From contig CATZPY010000020.1 of assembly GCA_958422985.1 (NCBI GenBank), positions 1 to 20,224 of the forward strand: DNA of 20,224 bases, read 5' to 3'. The translations under genes were made by a program, and so were the position numbers. Under the pieces are notes generated by a model, which saw nothing but the letters and a program-made list of their open reading frames with translations, did no database searches and was not told the DNA's origin. The DNA is from an uncultured Clostridium sp. GTDB taxonomy: Bacteria > Bacillota > Clostridia > TANB77 > CAG-508. Position 1 is the stretch's first letter; each line of letters starts with the position of its first letter. Below, one piece after another: positions 7,896 through 15,543 of the stretch.

Positions 7896-7934
7896 TAAGA
7901 TTTTCTAACAAATGTACATTCTAAGAAAATCTTA
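7896..7934. repeat. 39-bp interrupted palindrome between convergent terminators
   Basis: Perfect 11-bp arms TAAGATTTTCT (7896-7906) and AGAAAATCTTA (7924-7934) enclose 17 bases that contain a second palindrome, AATGTACATT (7911-7920), almost on the same centre. There is no T-run directly after either arm, so it is not a simple terminator. The surrounding 7877-7977 contains no gene I can support. Confidence 0.6.
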
Positions 7935-7977
7935 AGCACGCCATAATTCTCTCGTACAGAAAGTTCTCCTACTAGAT

Positions 7978-8020
7978 AAAAAAACTGTAACGCATTATAT
8001 TTTCACATAATTTGTTACAG
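7978..8020 (-). terminator. Rho-independent terminator after the small anchored protein gene
   Basis: Read on the minus strand, CTGTAAC (8020-8014) pairs with GTTACAG (7991-7985). An inner ATTAT/ATAAT pairing extends the stem, and it is followed by seven Ts (7984-7978). It lies 17 bases after the stop of the gene ending at 8037. Confidence 0.85.
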
Positions 8021-8036
8021 CTTAGCTTAATTACTA

Positions 8037-8597
8037 TTACTCTTGGCTTGCATTTATTATTATTTCTGTATCTGTTATAATTATATTTAGAATATTTTTG
8101 CCTTCATCTGGCTTTAATCTTTTTTTATTCTCTTCAAAATCTGTTTTTATGTCTTCATTAATATTTTCTATCACTTCTTTTTTCTCTAATATTTCATTAT
8201 CTTGAAGTTCTTCTGCTTTTTCTAATTTTTTATCTTTTAAGTTAATTATTAAGTTTAATATTTCACTATCATTTATTTTATAAAATAATTCTACTTTTCC
8301 ATTTTCTAAGTCTTTTAACTTATAATTCATCTTTACCAATTTTATATTTTCTATATTCAACTCTTTTTTTATTTCTTCATTTAAATCTTTAGGAATTAGT
8401 AAGTCTGAATTTAAATTAGCTATTTTATATGTATTAATCTTTGCATTACCCACTTCTATTTTATTGTTATGTTTAATTATATATAATAATCCCAAAGCAA
8501 CAGCTATTATAATTAGGCATATTACAATTTTTTTTATATTAATTTTCTCATTCACTTTATAATTTCTTCTGCTTTCGTCTTTATACCTTTTTGCCAA
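8037..8597 (-). CDS. Unknown 186-aa single-pass membrane-anchored extracellular protein
   Basis: Basic cytoplasmic start (MAKRYKDESRRNYK), one membrane segment at about 23-41, then about 145 residues outside. The external part is rich in Lys, Glu, Asn and Ile, with alternating short beta-like stretches (VELFYKINDSEILNLIINL, about 104-122) and a charged helix (about 124-160). I cannot assign it to a family; the size and topology resemble small GerMN-like or accessory envelope proteins, but no motif confirms that. The start is TTG at 8597, seven bases after AAAGGAG; no in-frame ATG exists nearby. It lies directly downstream of the giant Ig-like gene, separated by a hairpin, and may be transcribed both by read-through and from a weak promoter of its own. 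An accessory role in the same surface complex is inference from position. Confidence 0.75.
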   Translation of the reverse strand: MAKRYKDESRRNYKVNEKINIKKIVICLIIIAVALGLLYIIKHNNKIEVGNAKINTYKIANLNSDLLIPKDLNEEIKKELNIENIKLVKMNYKLKDLENGKVELFYKINDSEILNLIINLKDKKLEKAEELQDNEILEKKEVIENINEDIKTDFEENKKRLKPDEGKNILNIIITDTEIIINASQE

Positions 8598-8619
8598 TTA
8601 AATTCTCCTTTCTCATATA

Positions 8620-8648
8620 AAATTACATCAATGAGATTGCATTGTCTA
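8620..8648 (-). promoter_or_regulatory. Weak candidate promoter of the small anchored protein gene
   Basis: On the minus strand TAGACA (8648-8643), a 17-base spacer and TAATTT (8625-8620). The elements are poor but correctly spaced, and they lie just past the hairpin that ends the upstream gene. Confidence 0.35.
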
Positions 8649-8659
8649 TATTTGGTAAT

Positions 8660-8687
8660 AAAAGGTAGAATTAATATTCTACCTTTT
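8660..8687 (-). terminator. Perfect inverted repeat after the giant surface protein gene, probable terminator
   Basis: AAAAGGTAGAAT and ATTCTACCTTTT form a perfect 12-bp stem with a four-base loop, starting 10 bases after the stop at 8698. The stem ends in only four Ts (then ATT), so termination may be partial and allow some read-through to the next gene. Confidence 0.6.
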
Positions 8688-8697
8688 AGCAAACTTC

Positions 8698-11600
8698 TTA
8701 TTTTTTATCAACAACTGTTATGTTTTTTTCTATACTGTTATTTACTGTTAATTTTGTTCCATTGCTTGGATATAGACTACCAACCCAGAATCCTTCTCCT
8801 CTACTTGCATTTGTATCAAAAGTAAGGCTATCTGTATAAAGTTTGATATTTTCTGCTTTACAATTATTCATTGTTGCATTTATAATTCCTAATCCAAAAA
8901 TTGTTCCAGCTGTAGCATTAGGTCCTCCAATATAACTGTCTGAAATAGTGCAACTATTAAATACTAAATCTTCTGCTGAAAATCCTACTATACCACCACA
9001 TTGCCAGCTACCATTTATATCTGCATTCTTTACTTTTATATTGTCTAAAGTCACTTTTCCTTGGTTGTGTCCTATTACAGTTCCTTGGTAATGTTGTGAA
9101 TAATTTGTTCCTGTACCTCCAGTTGGGTCATTTATTGTAACATCATTAAATTTTATATTTTTAATTGTTAATGTACATGTATTATCACTTATAAAACCAT
9201 TTCCATAAGGTTTTTCTAAAGACCCATTTGCCACATATGGATTTCTAGAAGTCGCCATACCAGTAATTGTAAAATTGTTTCCATCTATTATTGCGTTTTG
9301 TAAAACTCCTTTTGTAGAATATATTGGAGTCCATTCTTTACCAGATAAATTTATATTTTTTGTTAATTTAATTATAGTATTCTTAAATTCTTTTCCATTA
9401 TTTATATCTTTAGCTAATGTTCTTAATGTATCACTAGATCCTACATAAACAATAGCTTTTCCATTTTCTTTAATATCTGAAATTTTTACTGTTAATTTTT
9501 TAGTTTTTCCATATATATCTGATATTACTATCTTTTCACCTAAATAATCTGTATTTTTTGTATATTCTTTAGAAATTTCTTTTCCATCTTCAGATAGTTT
9601 CCATCCATCTATATTTTTAATTAATTTATTAGCTTTTATTGTTACTAGAATATTTCCATTATCTAAAGTAGTATATTTTGGTTCAGATAATTCTAATTCA
9701 TTACTATCTATTACAAATACTTTTCTTATTATTTGGCTATAATTTCCCGCTTTATCTGTGTATTGATAAAATATGTTATATTGACCTGCTTTATTAATAT
9801 CTACTTTTGAAACGTTAAATTCTTGTAGTCCATTTTGACTATACCAATCTATTTTATAAGGTTCAATGTTTTCCATTTTTTCATCTCTATTATCTGTAAC
9901 TGTTGCACCTTGTTCTAGATATGTTCCTGTTCCTAATTCTATTTCTTGTTTATTTTCTCCATTTAATATTATTGTTGGTTTTGTAGTGTCTTGTAATGTA
10001 AGTAATCTATGTGCTCTTCCTACGTTTCCAGCTTTATCTGCAACCCAATATTCTATATAATAAGTACCTAAATCTCTATTTTTTAAACTTGTATTCCATT
10101 CAAAACTATCTACTCTTTCACCTTTTTCACCATTGGCTGTAGCCTTAAACCAAGCTATATTAACTTTAGAAAAACTAATTTCTTTATCTGATTCATCATA
10201 TACAGAGCCAGCTTCTGGATATGTATAAATATCTACTCCAACTTCAAAAGTATTTTTAGTTGGTAATGTAATTACAGGTGCTGTTTTATCTATTCTTTTT
10301 ACTTCGAATTTTATTGTTGACGTATTACCTACTTTATCAATTATTTCTACTGAATATTTACCATTTTCAGAATATACTTTTGTAAATGTTCTATCATTTA
10401 CTCTAGTCCATCCTTCTATATCTCTTATTGTTTCATTTGCTTTTAATGTTACTGTAACATCTTGATTTGTCATTGTCGCTCCATTATCATTTGAAAATGT
10501 TACTGTTGCTTCTGGTGCTGTTTTATCTATTCTTTTTACTTCATATCTAATAACTGAAGTATTTCCTGTTAAATCTGCTATCTCTACTGAATATTTTCCA
10601 TTTACAGAATATATTTTTGTAAATGTTCTATCATCTACTCTAGTCCAACCTTCTATATTTTGTATTGCCTCATCTGCAGTTAATGTTGCTAAAACATCTT
10701 GATTTGTTAACTCTGCACCATTCTTATTTGAAAATGTTACTGTTGCCTTTGGTGCTGTATTATCTATTATTACTTTTGTATATAATTCGTTATTAATATT
10801 TTGGTTTGCTAATCTTTCGCCAACATTTCCTGCTATGTCTTCATACCCATAAATTTCAAAAGTAATTTCACCTTCTGGCATATCTTCTGTTATTTCAATA
10901 TCTGCCATATAATAATAAATATTTGCATTTACATTCGAGCTGTCTGGGCGATATGTTACATCATATTCTTTGTCAAACATTTTTACCTTTGGCTCAACTG
11001 CTAAGCTTTCTGGGAATGAAATTAATACACGAACACTATCTCCAACTTTTGCATATTTTTGTTCTCTTAAATCTGTCGTATTTTTATTACGAGCTATACC
11101 TAATTTTATATATTTTGGTGCAATAGAATCGTATATAACTTCTGGATATCTTATATCTGTAGTATCTTTTTCTGTTAAATCTTTTCCAACATTTCCAGCT
11201 ATATCTTCATAACCATAGACTTTATAACTAATCTTACCTTGTGGTAATTTTAATTCTTCTGTGGTGTCAAATTCTACAAAATAGAATTTTGCAGCTTCAC
11301 TGTATTCTAATTCTTTAGTTGTTGTTACACCATTTTCTCCATAAATATCAACTTTTGGATTAACTTCTAACATTTCTGGAAATGCTACAAATAATCTAAT
11401 ATGTTCATTTTTTGTTGCAATTTTAACATCTTCACCATCTTTATTATTTGTCCAATTAAATATTCCCATTGCTGAATATTCTGGTGCTACTGTGTCATAT
11501 ATAAACGTTTTTGTTGTCGCATTTCCTGCCATATCTCTTACAATAATTGTATTTTCTCCGGCTACTAAATATTGTTTTATATTTTGGAAATTTGCATCTG

Positions 11601-13815
11601 TCCATGCATTTGGTGTTACTTTCATTATCTTTCCATTTATTTCATATTCTTTTACTAAATAATTATCATGTAATTTAAAGCTTACATTACTAAAGTATGG
11701 ATCTGTTCCTTTTGATTCTTCTTTTACTGTTATTTCTGGTGCTGTTCTGTCATAAATAATTCCTTCCACATCTGCTTCTGTTATTTCTTTACCAACATTT
11801 CCTGCCATATCTTCATAACCGCTTATTGTAAATGGAAGCTCTCCTTCTGGTATAATGCTTTCATCTGCTTTTATTGTTATATCTGCTTGATATATAATTC
11901 CACCTTTACCATCTGTTGTTTCTTTCATTTCTACTGTTTCATTACCTATTGTTAATTTTGGTAATACATTTAATTTTTCTGTAAATGTTGCATTAACTCT
12001 TACTGTCTGACCATTTCTTATAGTTCCTGTTTCACCCTCTACTTTATCCCATAATTGTACTTTCACAAATTTTGGCGCTACTGTATCATATGTAAATTCA
12101 TACTTAGACTCGTTTCCAGCCATATCTCTTACTTTAATTACATTTTTACCTTCTACTAAATATTGTTTAATATTTTGGAAGTTTGCATCTGACCATGCAT
12201 TTGGTGATACTTTTACTATATTTTCATTTATTTCGTATTCTTTTACTAAGAAGTTATCATGTAAAGAAAAACTTATTTTGCTAAAATATGGTTCTTTTCC
12301 TATAGATTCTTCTTTTACTATTATTTCTGGTGCTGTTAAATCATAAACAACTTTAGTATATTGGTCATGGTTAATATTTGCGTTATTTAATTTTTCTCCA
12401 ACATTTTTTGCATCATCTTCATAACCATATACTTCAAAGTTAATTTCACCTTCTGGCATAGTTTTATCTAATTTAAAATCAACCATATAATAGTAACTAT
12501 TTTTTTCTGGACTTGAACTTAATGGACGATATGTTGCTGTATATTCTTTTCCAAATATTTTAACTTTTGGTTCAATAGCTAATTTTTCTGGGAAAGAAAT
12601 TAAAATACGAACTTCGTCTCCTTCTTTTGCCCATGTTAAATCTTTTACATTATTTACATAGCGTGTTTTATTTAGTATTCCTAGTTTTGAATATACTGGG
12701 GCTATTGAATCATATATAAATTTATATGTTGCTTCATTTCCAGCTATATCTCTTACAATAATTGTATTTTCGCCTTCTACTAAATATGTTTTAATGTTTG
12801 CATAATTTGCATCTGACCAAGAATTTGGAGTTATTTTTATTAATGTATCATTTACTTCATATTCTACTACTTTATAATTATCTTTTAATTTAAAGCTCAC
12901 TTTACTATATATATTTTTTTCGCTATTACCTACATAGTTTTCTTTTTCTTCTATGTATCCTTCTGTTCCTTTTACATAAATTTCTGGTAATGTACCATCA
13001 TAAAATACTCTATGTCCATTTGTTGGTCCATTTTCATCTGGTAATTTATTTCCATATTTATCTTCTATATTAGATATTTTTAAAGTAATTTCTCCATCTA
13101 CAAAAGTTGTATTTTCTGGAATTTTATAAATTACAGTATAAACCCATCTAGTTTCATTATCTTGTCTTACTGTTACTAATGAATCTTCCATTATATATTC
13201 TTTTCCATCATTTATTAATGTAAATGTAGGATTGTGTACTAATTCTTCGTTTACAGCAATATACATTACAATTTCGTCTTTACGTTTTACGTAATATTCA
13301 CTTAAACCATTTGATTTACCATTTTTATAAATATTTGTAGCTAATCTAATAGGTGCTGTTACATCTGTTACATTTGCATCAATATTTGCTAATAGTTCTC
13401 CTCCAGAAACAGTCATATTACTCCAACCTAAGTTTACTTCCTCTGTTGGAACTGTTACTGTTGTATCTATTGTAGTTGTTTGGCTATCTGCATCTGCTGT
13501 AGTTGTTGTTTGTGCTTGTTGTGTTCCTACATTAGTTTGAACATTTTGAGAGTTGTCTGTTATTTCTTCTGTTTGCTCTACTTCAGCTTCTGCATTTTCT
13601 TCGTTTGCAGGTTGATTTGTTTCTTCCCTTCTATTTTCTTCTTGTACAGCTTGTTCTGTTTGTGAACTATTACTATTATTTTCTGAAATAGCAGTAGCTT
13701 CTGTTTTACCTTGATCTTTTAAGAATACTACAACCATTGATATTGCTACAATTAATAATATTGCAATTATTACTATGGTAATTATAGCCTTCTTACTTAA
13801 ACTTTTCCCTTTCAT
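8698..13815 (-). CDS. Giant N-terminally anchored surface protein with repeated Ig-like domains and a beta-helix-like C-terminus
   Basis: 1705 aa. Residues 1-9 are basic, 10-32 form an uncleaved signal anchor, and 33-125 are a low-complexity Glu/Gln/Asn/Thr stalk. An Ig-like domain (about 126-275) follows, then alternating units: type A (about 296-368, 505-577, 703-775; VRDMAGN-type ends) and type B (about 371-492, 580-689, 777-895, 898-1018; GYEDIAGNVG ends). Two near-identical 80-residue units follow (1021-1098, 1101-1178; EGWTRV, NGKYSVEI), then two DUF5011-like Ig domains (1179-1277, 1278-1370), another Ig-like unit (about 1376-1446) and a repetitive beta-helix-like region (about 1460-1705, with GGIVGFSAE at 1608-1616). 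No C-terminal membrane segment or LPXTG motif is present, so it is held by its N-terminus with the beta-helix outermost. The ATG at 13815 follows AGGGGGA, 18 bases after the sortase gene. The architecture suggests an adhesin or glycan-binding protein; the ligand is unknown. Confidence 0.9.
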   Translation of the reverse strand: MKGKSLSKKAIITIVIIAILLIVAISMVVVFLKDQGKTEATAISENNSNSSQTEQAVQEENRREETNQPANEENAEAEVEQTEEITDNSQNVQTNVGTQQAQTTTTADADSQTTTIDTTVTVPTEEVNLGWSNMTVSGGELLANIDANVTDVTAPIRLATNIYKNGKSNGLSEYYVKRKDEIVMYIAVNEELVHNPTFTLINDGKEYIMEDSLVTVRQDNETRWVYTVIYKIPENTTFVDGEITLKISNIEDKYGNKLPDENGPTNGHRVFYDGTLPEIYVKGTEGYIEEKENYVGNSEKNIYSKVSFKLKDNYKVVEYEVNDTLIKITPNSWSDANYANIKTYLVEGENTIIVRDIAGNEATYKFIYDSIAPVYSKLGILNKTRYVNNVKDLTWAKEGDEVRILISFPEKLAIEPKVKIFGKEYTATYRPLSSSPEKNSYYYMVDFKLDKTMPEGEINFEVYGYEDDAKNVGEKLNNANINHDQYTKVVYDLTAPEIIVKEESIGKEPYFSKISFSLHDNFLVKEYEINENIVKVSPNAWSDANFQNIKQYLVEGKNVIKVRDMAGNESKYEFTYDTVAPKFVKVQLWDKVEGETGTIRNGQTVRVNATFTEKLNVLPKLTIGNETVEMKETTDGKGGIIYQADITIKADESIIPEGELPFTISGYEDMAGNVGKEITEADVEGIIYDRTAPEITVKEESKGTDPYFSNVSFKLHDNYLVKEYEINGKIMKVTPNAWTDANFQNIKQYLVAGENTIIVRDMAGNATTKTFIYDTVAPEYSAMGIFNWTNNKDGEDVKIATKNEHIRLFVAFPEMLEVNPKVDIYGENGVTTTKELEYSEAAKFYFVEFDTTEELKLPQGKISYKVYGYEDIAGNVGKDLTEKDTTDIRYPEVIYDSIAPKYIKLGIARNKNTTDLREQKYAKVGDSVRVLISFPESLAVEPKVKMFDKEYDVTYRPDSSNVNANIYYYMADIEITEDMPEGEITFEIYGYEDIAGNVGERLANQNINNELYTKVIIDNTAPKATVTFSNKNGAELTNQDVLATLTADEAIQNIEGWTRVDDRTFTKIYSVNGKYSVEIADLTGNTSVIRYEVKRIDKTAPEATVTFSNDNGATMTNQDVTVTLKANETIRDIEGWTRVNDRTFTKVYSENGKYSVEIIDKVGNTSTIKFEVKRIDKTAPVITLPTKNTFEVGVDIYTYPEAGSVYDESDKEISFSKVNIAWFKATANGEKGERVDSFEWNTSLKNRDLGTYYIEYWVADKAGNVGRAHRLLTLQDTTKPTIILNGENKQEIELGTGTYLEQGATVTDNRDEKMENIEPYKIDWYSQNGLQEFNVSKVDINKAGQYNIFYQYTDKAGNYSQIIRKVFVIDSNELELSEPKYTTLDNGNILVTIKANKLIKNIDGWKLSEDGKEISKEYTKNTDYLGEKIVISDIYGKTKKLTVKISDIKENGKAIVYVGSSDTLRTLAKDINNGKEFKNTIIKLTKNINLSGKEWTPIYSTKGVLQNAIIDGNNFTITGMATSRNPYVANGSLEKPYGNGFISDNTCTLTIKNIKFNDVTINDPTGGTGTNYSQHYQGTVIGHNQGKVTLDNIKVKNADINGSWQCGGIVGFSAEDLVFNSCTISDSYIGGPNATAGTIFGLGIINATMNNCKAENIKLYTDSLTFDTNASRGEGFWVGSLYPSNGTKLTVNNSIEKNITVVDKK
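10282..10755 (-). repeat. Two tandem near-identical 240-bp Ig-like coding repeats
   Basis: Residues 1021-1098 and 1101-1178 of the giant protein repeat with an 80-residue (240-bp) period. They share TVTFSN, TNQDV, IEGWTRV, DRTFTK, NGKYSVEI and EVKRIDKTAP. This is the most conserved repeat pair in the gene, suggesting recent duplication or ongoing exchange. Confidence 0.85.
10762..12930 (-). repeat. Alternating A/B Ig-like coding modules
   Basis: Three A units (12712-12930, 12085-12303, 11491-11709) alternate with four B units (12340-12705, 11749-12078, 11131-11487, 10762-11124). The last two A units share residues such as HDN, VKEYEIN, DANFQNIKQYLV and VRDMAGN, about 594 bp apart. B units 1 and 4 are closer to each other (VRVLISFPE/VRILISFPE, EPKVK, YYYM, MPEGEI) than to B2 and B3. 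Confidence 0.8.
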
Positions 13816-13833
13816 AAATTATCCCCCTATAAT

Positions 13834-14412
13834 TTATTTTTTTGTTTCTTCTGCTTTAATAATAAGTCTAGACTTTCTTCCATCTTTGCAAGTTATTAAA
13901 GTAATTTCTTTTATATTTTTATCTTGTGTGTTTAAAATGCTTACATCATTTGGATTTGTTGTAAAAATAGAATTTATTGTATATTCTACAGTATTTTTTT
14001 GTAAATCTGTTAAATATATTTTGTCACCAATTATAAGTTCATCATTTCTGCCAAACATTGTATTATCATAATTATTATGCCCTGCTAATGCCAAATTTCC
14101 TATTTCATTAACATTTCCACCACTAAATCTGGTTATTGATGTTTTCATTTTTTCTTTAGTAGTTCTATCTAGAATTGGATATTCCAATTCTAGTTTTGGA
14201 ATATTAATAATCCCGATAATAGCGTTATTATTAATATTAATAGGCTCTGTTGTTTTTTCATGTTTTTTAACTTCTTCTATAATTTGTATGTTTTTTTCTT
14301 CATTAATTTGATTTCCAATATATTTCTTAGCTATAAGAGCAATTATAATGACTGTAAAAACAATAAGAATTATAAGTAATATTTTATAAAATATTATTTT
14401 TTTATTTTTCAT
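13834..14412 (-). CDS. Sortase (class B/D-like), membrane-anchored transpeptidase
   Basis: 192 aa with an N-terminal membrane anchor (about 6-28) and an extracellular sortase domain (about 62-188). The catalytic set is visible: His112 in LAGHNN, Cys175 in TLITCKDG and Arg182 in SRLIIKA. IPKLELEYPIL (71-81) matches the usual early sortase strand. Sortases cut a C-terminal LPXTG-like signal after Thr and join the protein to peptidoglycan or to another protein. The ATG lies 11 bases inside the end of the upstream gene, whose own tail carries LPVTF, so that protein is the obvious candidate substrate. No ribosome binding site is seen before the ATG (only A/T), implying coupled translation. The giant surface gene starts 18 bases downstream. 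The class assignment is uncertain; the sortase call itself is firm. Confidence 0.9.
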   Translation of the reverse strand: MKNKKIIFYKILLIILIVFTVIIIALIAKKYIGNQINEEKNIQIIEEVKKHEKTTEPININNNAIIGIINIPKLELEYPILDRTTKEKMKTSITRFSGGNVNEIGNLALAGHNNYDNTMFGRNDELIIGDKIYLTDLQKNTVEYTINSIFTTNPNDVSILNTQDKNIKEITLITCKDGRKSRLIIKAEETKK

Positions 14413-15355
14413 TTTTTTTAGATAATTTTTTAATTCTTATTGCTACTATTATTATTGCTAATACTGCAATTCCTAAGATAACAAATAATATTGGATTATC
14501 AAATGTAACTGGTAGCTCGCTTTTTGTTTCCGTTTTTACAATTTCTTTTACTTCATCTTCTGAAGTTTCTTTTTTTGAAGTTAAAACTTGTGCATCATAT
14601 GTTGTATTTCCATTTAATTCTTTCTTTAATAAAACAACATATTGTGTACCATTTTCTGCATCAACTGGTTGAGCTATTGTTGCATTTGTTACTTCTTTCC
14701 ATTCTGTATTTGTTATAATATTATTCCATAAATTAGCATATTCTTGTGATAATTTAATTGATTCGAATATATTCATATTTCCATTTATTTTCCCCATAAC
14801 TTTAACTAATTCTTCACAATTTGAATTTTTACCATTTAATGATACAACATCATAACTATATTTTGCTTTTTCATCATCTGTAATTTTTACTGTTCCTTGT
14901 GTTACTTTTCTTATTACATCATTTTCTCTTGTTTCTTCTGTTGTAGTTTGATTTGCATCAACTTTAATTCTATTTGTTAAAGTTTTCATTTCATTTATTT
15001 CTGCTTCAGTTGATACTTTTGATATATTTATAGGTTCAGCTTTTTTTACAATCTCGTCATTTACTTTTACCCATAAATATAATCCATTTTGATCTTTTGA
15101 AACTTTTATCACTTTATTTCCTTTTGTATCTTTGGCTGTATACCAATTTAAATTATCTTCTTTAACATCTGCACTAGTTGTTATTGCATAAGAATATTCT
15201 TCATTTAAGTACTCATTTAAATAAATTAAATAATCTCCATCGGTATTTTCTAGTACTGCCATATCTTCGGCTGTAGCATTTACAATAGTATTTAAATTTA
15301 AAATAAGCATAACAGCCACTAACATTACTATAATTTTAGAACTTATTTTTTTCAT
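14402..15355 (-). CDS. Secreted protein with an atypical C-terminal sorting signal (LPVTF), candidate sortase substrate
   Basis: 317 aa. A signal peptide covers about residues 1-28 (likely cut near NATA), followed by an extracellular domain of about 250 residues that I cannot assign; it contains alternating beta-like segments such as NLNWYTAKDTKGNKVIKVSK (68-87). The C-terminus has the order of a cell-wall sorting signal: ELPVTFDNP (280-288), a hydrophobic helix (about 289-307) and a positive tail KKLSKKNEK. The fifth position is Phe where sortase signals usually have Gly or Ala. The gene starts the operon at an ATG (15355) after AGGGGGAATT and overlaps the sortase gene by 11 bases. That pairing makes it the probable dedicated substrate; if Phe blocks cleavage it would remain a membrane-anchored protein. 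Confidence 0.82.
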   Translation of the reverse strand: MKKISSKIIVMLVAVMLILNLNTIVNATAEDMAVLENTDGDYLIYLNEYLNEEYSYAITTSADVKEDNLNWYTAKDTKGNKVIKVSKDQNGLYLWVKVNDEIVKKAEPINISKVSTEAEINEMKTLTNRIKVDANQTTTEETRENDVIRKVTQGTVKITDDEKAKYSYDVVSLNGKNSNCEELVKVMGKINGNMNIFESIKLSQEYANLWNNIITNTEWKEVTNATIAQPVDAENGTQYVVLLKKELNGNTTYDAQVLTSKKETSEDEVKEIVKTETKSELPVTFDNPILFVILGIAVLAIIIVAIRIKKLSKKNEK

Positions 15356-15382
15356 TCTAATTCCCCCTTTTGCTACGGAACT

Positions 15383-15411
15383 ATTATATTACAAATTTTT
15401 ACAAAAGTAAA
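15383..15411 (-). promoter_or_regulatory. Promoter of the sortase/surface-protein operon
   Basis: On the minus strand TTTACT (15411-15406), a 17-base spacer and TATAAT (15388-15383). The predicted start is near 15376, leaving about 21 bases before the ATG at 15355. Confidence 0.75.
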
Positions 15412-15494
15412 TAATTTTACCATTTTTTTGATATACTATTTGCTGTATTCTTTATTTCCGAAGCATCTTCAGTTTTTTTATAGTTTTATTGCAC

Positions 15495-15538
15495 AAAAAA
15501 TAACAAACCATAAATTTTTATCTGGTTTGCTATTTTTT
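15495..15538 (-). terminator. Terminator after copA
   Basis: AAAAAATAGCAAACCA and TGGTTTGTTATTTTTT (minus strand) form a 16-base-pair stem with one G-U pair and a 12-base loop, ending in a run of six Ts. It lies five bases after the copA stop. The A-rich outer stem could let it work in both directions. Confidence 0.85.
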
Positions 15539-15543
15539 TATAT

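Noticed and set aside
13480..14071. Plus-strand open frames opposite the stalk of the giant protein and the sortase gene
   Set aside because: Cys/Phe/Ser-rich antisense readings without start signals; the minus-strand frames carry clear domains.
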